From NCBI GenBank assembly GCA_038231615.1, contig JBBRLA010000136.1, forward strand, positions 1-15,030: DNA of 15,030 nt. Reading direction: 5' to 3'. The notes under the pieces are model-generated. The model had not been told where the DNA came from. It saw only the letters and a program-made list of their open reading frames with translations, and ran no database searches. Below are positions 11,751-15,030 of this stretch, one piece after another. A program made the position numbers and the translations under genes. The stretch's first letter is position 1, and the number at the start of each line of letters is the position of its first letter. The DNA is from JBBRLA01 sp038231615. Lineage in GTDB: Bacteria; Myxococcota_A; Polyangia; Palsa-1104; JAEUJZ01.

Positions 11751-13325
11751 ATGGGCGCGCTCGCGCAGATCGAGACCCAGCCGCCAGCTCATCCGGAGGG
11801 CCCCCTGACCCTCGTGACCCCGGCGACTGTCAACGAACGGCATGCCGCTTCGCCACCTGCCATCGAAAGCAGAAACCCCGCCACCGGGGCGCTGCTGGGC
11901 CAGGTCCCCGACCAGCCCCCGCAGGCCGTACACGAGGCGGTGGCACGCGCCAGGGAGGCGCAGAAGGACTGGGGCGCGCTGCCAGTGCGTGAGCGGGCGG
12001 CCCGCCTGGGCGCCCTGCGGGACGAGATCGTCCGCCGGGCCGACGCCATCTGCGCCCTGCTCTCCGCCGAGGGTGGCAAGCCCCGGCTGGAGGCCCTGTC
12101 CACCGAGGTCACCGTGGTGGCCGACACCGCCACCTACTTCATCAAGCACGGCCCGCGCCTCCTTGGCCCCGAGCCGATCAGCCTGCACCTGCTGAAGAAC
12201 CGCAAGAGCTACCTCCACTACGCTCCCAGGGGGGTGGTCGGTATCATCGCTCCGTGGAACTTTCCCTTCTCCATTCCCATGTGCGAGACGGTGATGGCCC
12301 TGATTGCCGGCAACGCCGTGGTGCTGAAGCCCTCCGAGGTGACCCCGCTTATCGCCCTTCTGGCCAAAGAGATCTTCGACGCCTCGGGGCTGCCGAAGGA
12401 CCTGTTCCAGGTGGTGACCGGGCGCGGCGGCACCGGGGCCGCCCTCATCGAGAGCGGCATCGACTACTGCGTTTTCACCGGGTCCACCGCCACCGGGCGC
12501 AAGGTCGCCGCGGCCTGCGGCGAGCGCCTCATCCCCTGCGTCCTGGAACTGGGCGGCAAGGCCGCGGCCATCGTCTGTGCGGACGCCGACCTGCCGCGCA
12601 CCGCCAAGGCCCTGGTGTGGGGCGCCTTCTGCAACAGCGGCCAGGTCTGCGCCTCCGTCGAGCGGGTCTACGCCCATGAGGCGATTCACGACGAGCTGCT
12701 CCGCCTGGTCGTCGAGGAGACCGGCCGCCTGCGCCAGGGGGACCCGGCAGCAGGCGAGGTCGACGTGGGGGCCATGACCTGGGACCAGCAGCGGGCGATC
12801 GTGGAACAGCGGGTGCGCACCGCCACCGATAGTGGAGCCCAGGTAAAGACCGGGGGCAAGCGCCCCGACGGCCCCGGGCTCTTCTACCCGCCCACCGTGC
12901 TCTCCGAGTGCCGGCAGGACATGGAGGTGATGCACAAGGAGATCTTCGGCCCGGTGATGCCGATCATGCGGGTGCATACCGAGGAAGAGGCCGTGACCCT
13001 GGCCAACGACTCCCACCTGGGTCTTTTGGGCTACGTCTTCACCCGGGACACCGGCAAGGGGCGCCGGTTGGCGGAGCGCATCGTGGCGGGGACGGTGATG
13101 GTGAACGACGTGCTCCTGACCTTCGCCGCGCCCGAGACCCCCTGGGGCGGCGTGAAGCAATCCGGCATCGGCGTGACCCACGGTCCCGAGGGCTTGCGCG
13201 ACCTGTGCCAGCGCCGCCACGTGAACTACGACCGGGTGACCTTCAAGCGCGAGCTGTGGTGGTACCCGTACAAGACCAGCCTGTACAAGCAGATGCTGAA
13301 GGGGATGCGCTTCCTCTTCCGGTAG
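11751..13325 (+). CDS. NAD(P)-dependent aldehyde dehydrogenase
   Basis: Oxidises an aldehyde to a carboxylate with NAD(P)+. All key features of the ALDH superfamily are present in 524 residues: APWNFPF (Asn170 of the oxyanion hole), VLKPSEVTP (Lys193, cofactor binding), FTGSTATG (Rossmann turn, 242-249), LELGGK (general base Glu266), NSGQVCAS (catalytic Cys300), EIFGPV (Glu397) and PWGGVKQSGIG. The C-terminus (ELWWYPYKTSLYKQMLKGMRFLFR) is basic and aromatic and could touch the membrane, which would suit a long-chain or apocarotenoid aldehyde. The sequence around APRGVVGIIAPWNFPFSIPMCETVMALIAGNAVVLKPSE recalls the 4,4'-diapolycopene-dialdehyde dehydrogenase-like group, but substrate assignment from memory is tentative. 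The first 35 residues are a non-conserved extension. It is divergent from the histidine kinase with a 93-bp gap and ends at a strong hairpin. Confidence 0.95.
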   Translation: MGALAQIETQPPAHPEGPLTLVTPATVNERHAASPPAIESRNPATGALLGQVPDQPPQAVHEAVARAREAQKDWGALPVRERAARLGALRDEIVRRADAICALLSAEGGKPRLEALSTEVTVVADTATYFIKHGPRLLGPEPISLHLLKNRKSYLHYAPRGVVGIIAPWNFPFSIPMCETVMALIAGNAVVLKPSEVTPLIALLAKEIFDASGLPKDLFQVVTGRGGTGAALIESGIDYCVFTGSTATGRKVAAACGERLIPCVLELGGKAAAIVCADADLPRTAKALVWGAFCNSGQVCASVERVYAHEAIHDELLRLVVEETGRLRQGDPAAGEVDVGAMTWDQQRAIVEQRVRTATDSGAQVKTGGKRPDGPGLFYPPTVLSECRQDMEVMHKEIFGPVMPIMRVHTEEEAVTLANDSHLGLLGYVFTRDTGKGRRLAERIVAGTVMVNDVLLTFAAPETPWGGVKQSGIGVTHGPEGLRDLCQRRHVNYDRVTFKRELWWYPYKTSLYKQMLKGMRFLFR

Positions 13326-13368
13326 AAGCGCCCGGTAGCGATTCAGAGCTGCGCGAGATGACCGGAAA

Positions 13369-13399
13369 GATGGCCGCGTGAGCCTGTGCCGCGGCCATC
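13369..13399. terminator. Bidirectional terminator hairpin
   Basis: GATGGCCGCG (13369-13378) and CGCGGCCATC (13390-13399) are a perfect 10-bp inverted repeat with an 11-nt loop, lying between the convergent aldehyde dehydrogenase and xisI genes. On the minus strand it is followed by a short T-run (TTT). The stem strength and location make termination the best reading. Confidence 0.65.
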
Positions 13400-13403
13400 G
13401 ACT

Positions 13404-13769
13404 CTATTGGGCACTCAGCCCCGGCTCGACGGCCACCCCGAAGCCGGTATCGGGGAGACGGTAAGGTGCGCGGAAGCCGAGTACGATGTCCTCCTTGGGC
13501 ACACCCAGATCCACAAGTTCGTTCGCCACCCCATATTCGGTGCCGTCATACTGGATCCAGATCCGCCCATCCTTGATGTCTACATGGATGACGCAGCCGC
13601 GGATCCGCTCATTGCCACGCCAGCCGACATCGATCAGCAGGTAATGGTCACGGGCCTCATCCATCACCACCTCCGTCTCGACACCGGGCAGGTGCTTGGG
13701 ATGTGCGTACTCCTCCAGGGCACGGCGGATGCAGTCCCGATACCGATTCAGCTGTCCGACCGCTGAATC
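13404..13769 (-). pseudogene. xisI: XisI family protein (fdxN element excision controlling factor), apparent start-codon loss
   Basis: The translation GWRGNERIRGCVIHVDIKDGRIWIQYDGTEYGVANELVDLGVPKEDIVLGF closely matches XisI, a small protein of about 110 residues first known from cyanobacterial fdxN element excision and widespread as a XisH/XisI pair of unclear role. Family-like sequence continues upstream of the first usable starts (GTG at 13670 and 13667, ATG at 13664): GQLNRYRDCIRRALEEYAHPKHLPGVETEV. The frame opens after a TGA at 13770-13772, and between there and 13670 there is no ATG, GTG or TTG. The codon aligned with the usual initiator Met is GTC (13760-13758); CTG at 13751 is the only near-start. 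It is therefore either a pseudogene, a truncated 88-residue protein, or a gene using a rare start. No XisH partner is visible upstream. Confidence 0.8.
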
Positions 13770-13838
13770 TCAAAGCCGGAACTCCCAAATCAAGATGCGA
13801 ATTGAGCGACGGGCCAGCCCGAATGTTTCAACAGCCCA

Positions 13839-14312
13839 TCAGGGCCGCTTCGGTTCCCACAATTCGATCTTCGTCCCGTCGGGATCGAGGATCCACGCGA
13901 ACTTTCCGCTCGGGTCCGTGTCGTCGCGCTTGAGGATGGTCACGCCCTTGCGCGCCAGCCTGGCCAGAAACGCATCGAGATCGTCCACCGCGAAATCCAC
14001 CATGAAGTCGCGCGTCGACGGCGACATGTAATGGGTCGTCTCGGGAAACGGACTCCAGACCACTTTCGGCGGGTGACCGGGCGCGTCGGTGCGGAGCGCC
14101 GCGCCGCCCCACACTTCGATCTTGATGCCCAGCACGTCACGATACCATGTGGCCAGCTTCTTCGGGTCCTTGCTCTTGAAGAAGATGCCGCCCATGCCCG
14201 TGATGCGCCCGGCGCCCGTATCGTCGCTCTTCGCGGGCGCTGCATCCGCGGCGCCCAGGCACAGGAGCAACGCGAGCGGGATTGCCAGATATGCCGAGTT
14301 TTTCACGATCAT
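13839..14312 (-). CDS. Exported VOC (glyoxalase/bleomycin-resistance fold) protein
   Basis: 157-residue protein with a Sec signal peptide (MIVKNSAYLAIPLALLLCLGAADA, probable cleavage near residue 24) followed by a single VOC module: GIFFKSKDPKKLATWYRDVLGIKIE (about 42-66), FMVDFAVDDLDAFLARLARKGV (about 103-124) and WILDPDGTKIELWEP (about 140-154, with the usual metal-ligand Glu150). VOC proteins act as dimers or paired modules that bind a metal and small ligands; most are cytosolic, so export is less common. The ATG at 14312 is preceded by AGGAGA with 6-nt spacing, which supports the start. It lies upstream of the xisI remnant in the same direction, 69 bp apart. The substrate is unknown. Confidence 0.9.
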   Translation of the reverse strand: MIVKNSAYLAIPLALLLCLGAADAAPAKSDDTGAGRITGMGGIFFKSKDPKKLATWYRDVLGIKIEVWGGAALRTDAPGHPPKVVWSPFPETTHYMSPSTRDFMVDFAVDDLDAFLARLARKGVTILKRDDTDPSGKFAWILDPDGTKIELWEPKRP

Positions 14313-14410
14313 GTTTTTCTCCTGGAATTTCGCCGTTCTCTCACCTGGCTTCAGGGGCTTCAGGATGTATCATGCCCACTTAATATCCGCGAATTGGAAA
14401 CTGCTGGAGA

Positions 14411-14479
14411 ATGGCGATGAACGATAGTGCGAAGCGTTACACGGGCGGCTGTCTGTGCGGCGCGCTGCGTTGGGCGTAG
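14411..14479 (+). pseudogene. GFA-family (glutathione-dependent formaldehyde-activating/CENP-V) gene fragment
   Basis: A 5' stub: GGAGA (14406-14410), then ATG at 14417 (or in frame at 14411), encodes MNDSAKRYTGGCLCGALRWA and ends at TAG 14477-14479. GGCLCGALRW is the typical N-terminus of GFA proteins, carrying the first two zinc-ligand cysteines (CxC); the family is normally about 120-160 residues. No later GFA motif appears in any frame before the next gene, so the rest has been lost, probably by deletion or insertion near 14480. The ribosome binding site suggests it was a working gene recently. Confidence 0.65.
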
Positions 14480-14531
14480 TCTCTTCTATCTGAAATTCGC
14501 GCACGATCTGGCAAGACTGTGAGGGTGCGGC

Positions 14532-14717
14532 TCAGGCCATGGCGCGAGCGAGTTCGGGGATGTCGCCGCGGATCATCACCAGCGTCTGCATGAGCAGAGA
14601 GATCACGAGATGCAGCGCCTTGGCCTTGGCCTCCGGCCCGAGAGGCGTCAGCACCTCGTCGAGTTGTGTCAGCGTCTCGTGCGCCGTCGCCAGTAGTGGG
14701 TTACATGCGGGCTCCAT
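14532..14717 (-). CDS. Small helical protein, unrecognised (61 residues), second gene of a two-gene operon
   Basis: Starts at ATG 14717 with a good ribosome binding site (TAGGAGAAG, overlapping the stop of the upstream frame) and encodes 61 residues with natural composition: LLATAHETLTQLDEVLTPLGPEAKAKALHLVISLLMQTLVMIRGDIPELARAM. It looks like two or three amphipathic helices; LVISLLMQTLVMI is hydrophobic but short. The gap to the upstream gene is 9 nt, so the two are co-transcribed and probably translationally coupled. I do not recognise the family. The setting, next to a truncated GFA gene, would suit a small accessory gene of a mobile element or toxin-antitoxin-like pair, but no motif proves this. 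Confidence 0.65.
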   Translation of the reverse strand: MEPACNPLLATAHETLTQLDEVLTPLGPEAKAKALHLVISLLMQTLVMIRGDIPELARAMA

Positions 14718-14726
14718 CGACTTCTC

Positions 14727-15002
14727 CTATTCGTCACCGCCAACGACCCTGAACACGATCCTGTCCCCGGCCGGGAGCTGGTCGTATACCCCGCGCCAGA
14801 CCACGCGCTCGGTGACCCGGGCCCCGATCCGGCCCGGACCCGGACAGGCTTTCGCGAGCTGGCGCCGGAGCGTGGGCCAGGCGAACCCGGCCCCGAGCCA
14901 AGCCGGGACGCACCACCGGCCGGCCGGGGTGAGGCGATGGTGGACCTGAAGGGCAGGAGTAACGAATCGGGCTGGTTGCACTGCCCGGAGCGTACCCCGC
15001 AC
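14727..15002 (-). CDS. Small unrecognised basic protein (91 residues or longer), first gene of the two-gene operon
   Basis: The frame ends at TAG 14729-14727, whose bases form part of the next gene's ribosome binding site. Candidate start GTG at 15002; the frame stays open to the right edge, so it may begin outside the window. The central part (HHRLTPAGRWCVPAWLGAGFAWPTLRRQLAKACPGPGRIGARVTERVVWRGVYDQLPAGDRIVFRVVGGDE) has G/C-rich third positions and natural composition, whereas the overlapping frames are Ser/Pro/Gly-rich and look like shadows. The C-terminal VVWRGVYDQLPAGDRIVFRVVGG suggests a small beta-rich fold. I do not recognise a family. Confidence 0.5.
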   Translation of the reverse strand: MRGTLRAVQPARFVTPALQVHHRLTPAGRWCVPAWLGAGFAWPTLRRQLAKACPGPGRIGARVTERVVWRGVYDQLPAGDRIVFRVVGGDE

Positions 15003-15030
15003 GGAGCAAGTTTCAAAGAAATAAATAATA

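Noticed and set aside
11829..11872. Possible further repeat copy in the aldehyde dehydrogenase N-terminus (NERHAASPPAIES)
   Set aside because: The peptide looks similar, but the DNA keeps only CCGCTTCGCC and not the GCTTCGCG core, so chance is likely.
11658..13220. Extension of the histidine kinase frame far upstream
   Set aside because: This part is antisense to the aldehyde dehydrogenase; kinase-like sequence begins just after the ATG at 11657.

Overview
The window is GC-rich DNA (roughly two thirds G+C, strong G/C preference at third codon positions). The gene types point to a myxobacterium-like or other deltaproteobacterial lineage of Myxococcota: a large STAND-type ATPase with TPR repeats, a trypsin-like protease with extra repeat domains, a soluble PAS histidine kinase with a receiver, a HEAT-repeat lipoprotein and pyruvate phosphate dikinase. 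The phylum is an inference; no rRNA gene or other marker is present.

Left to right: the 3' end of a trypsin-like protease with two tandem copies of an unnamed domain (2-895, +); ppdK (957-3674, +); an unrecognised 210-aa protein (3719-4351, -); a divergent HEAT-repeat lipoprotein (4506-5549, +); a zinc-ribbon/ATPase/TPR protein (5614-8469, -); a Dam-type DNA adenine methylase (8658-9794, +) whose last codons are read from the antisense of a tRNA-Met (9754-9827, -); a hybrid histidine kinase (9921-11657, -); and a divergent aldehyde dehydrogenase (11751-13325, +). From about 13.4 kb the character changes to small and partly broken accessory genes: an orphan xisI without a normal start codon, an exported VOC/glyoxalase protein, a 20-codon stub of a GFA-family gene, and a tight operon of two small unrecognised proteins.

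The most interesting signal is a short dispersed repeat with the core CGGCGCTTCGCG (fuller form CGCTTCGCGCTTCGCGAT) and a 33-bp unit. It occurs in ppdK, probably in the 210-aa gene, in the divergent intergenic region near 4.4 kb, as a four-copy array at the N-terminus of the methylase, and as a two-copy array inside the PAS region of the histidine kinase. Because the unit is 11 codons long it keeps the frame, so it looks like a protein-tolerated mobile or expanding repeat, comparable in behaviour to Rickettsia palindromic elements. A second pattern is that several genes have a -10-like box only 6-8 nt before the start codon, suggesting leaderless mRNAs.

No CRISPR array, rRNA, transposase or integrase was seen. 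The genes do not form one pathway: ppdK and the aldehyde dehydrogenase are metabolic, the kinase and ATPase-TPR protein are regulatory or signalling, and the right end looks like a region of gene turnover.
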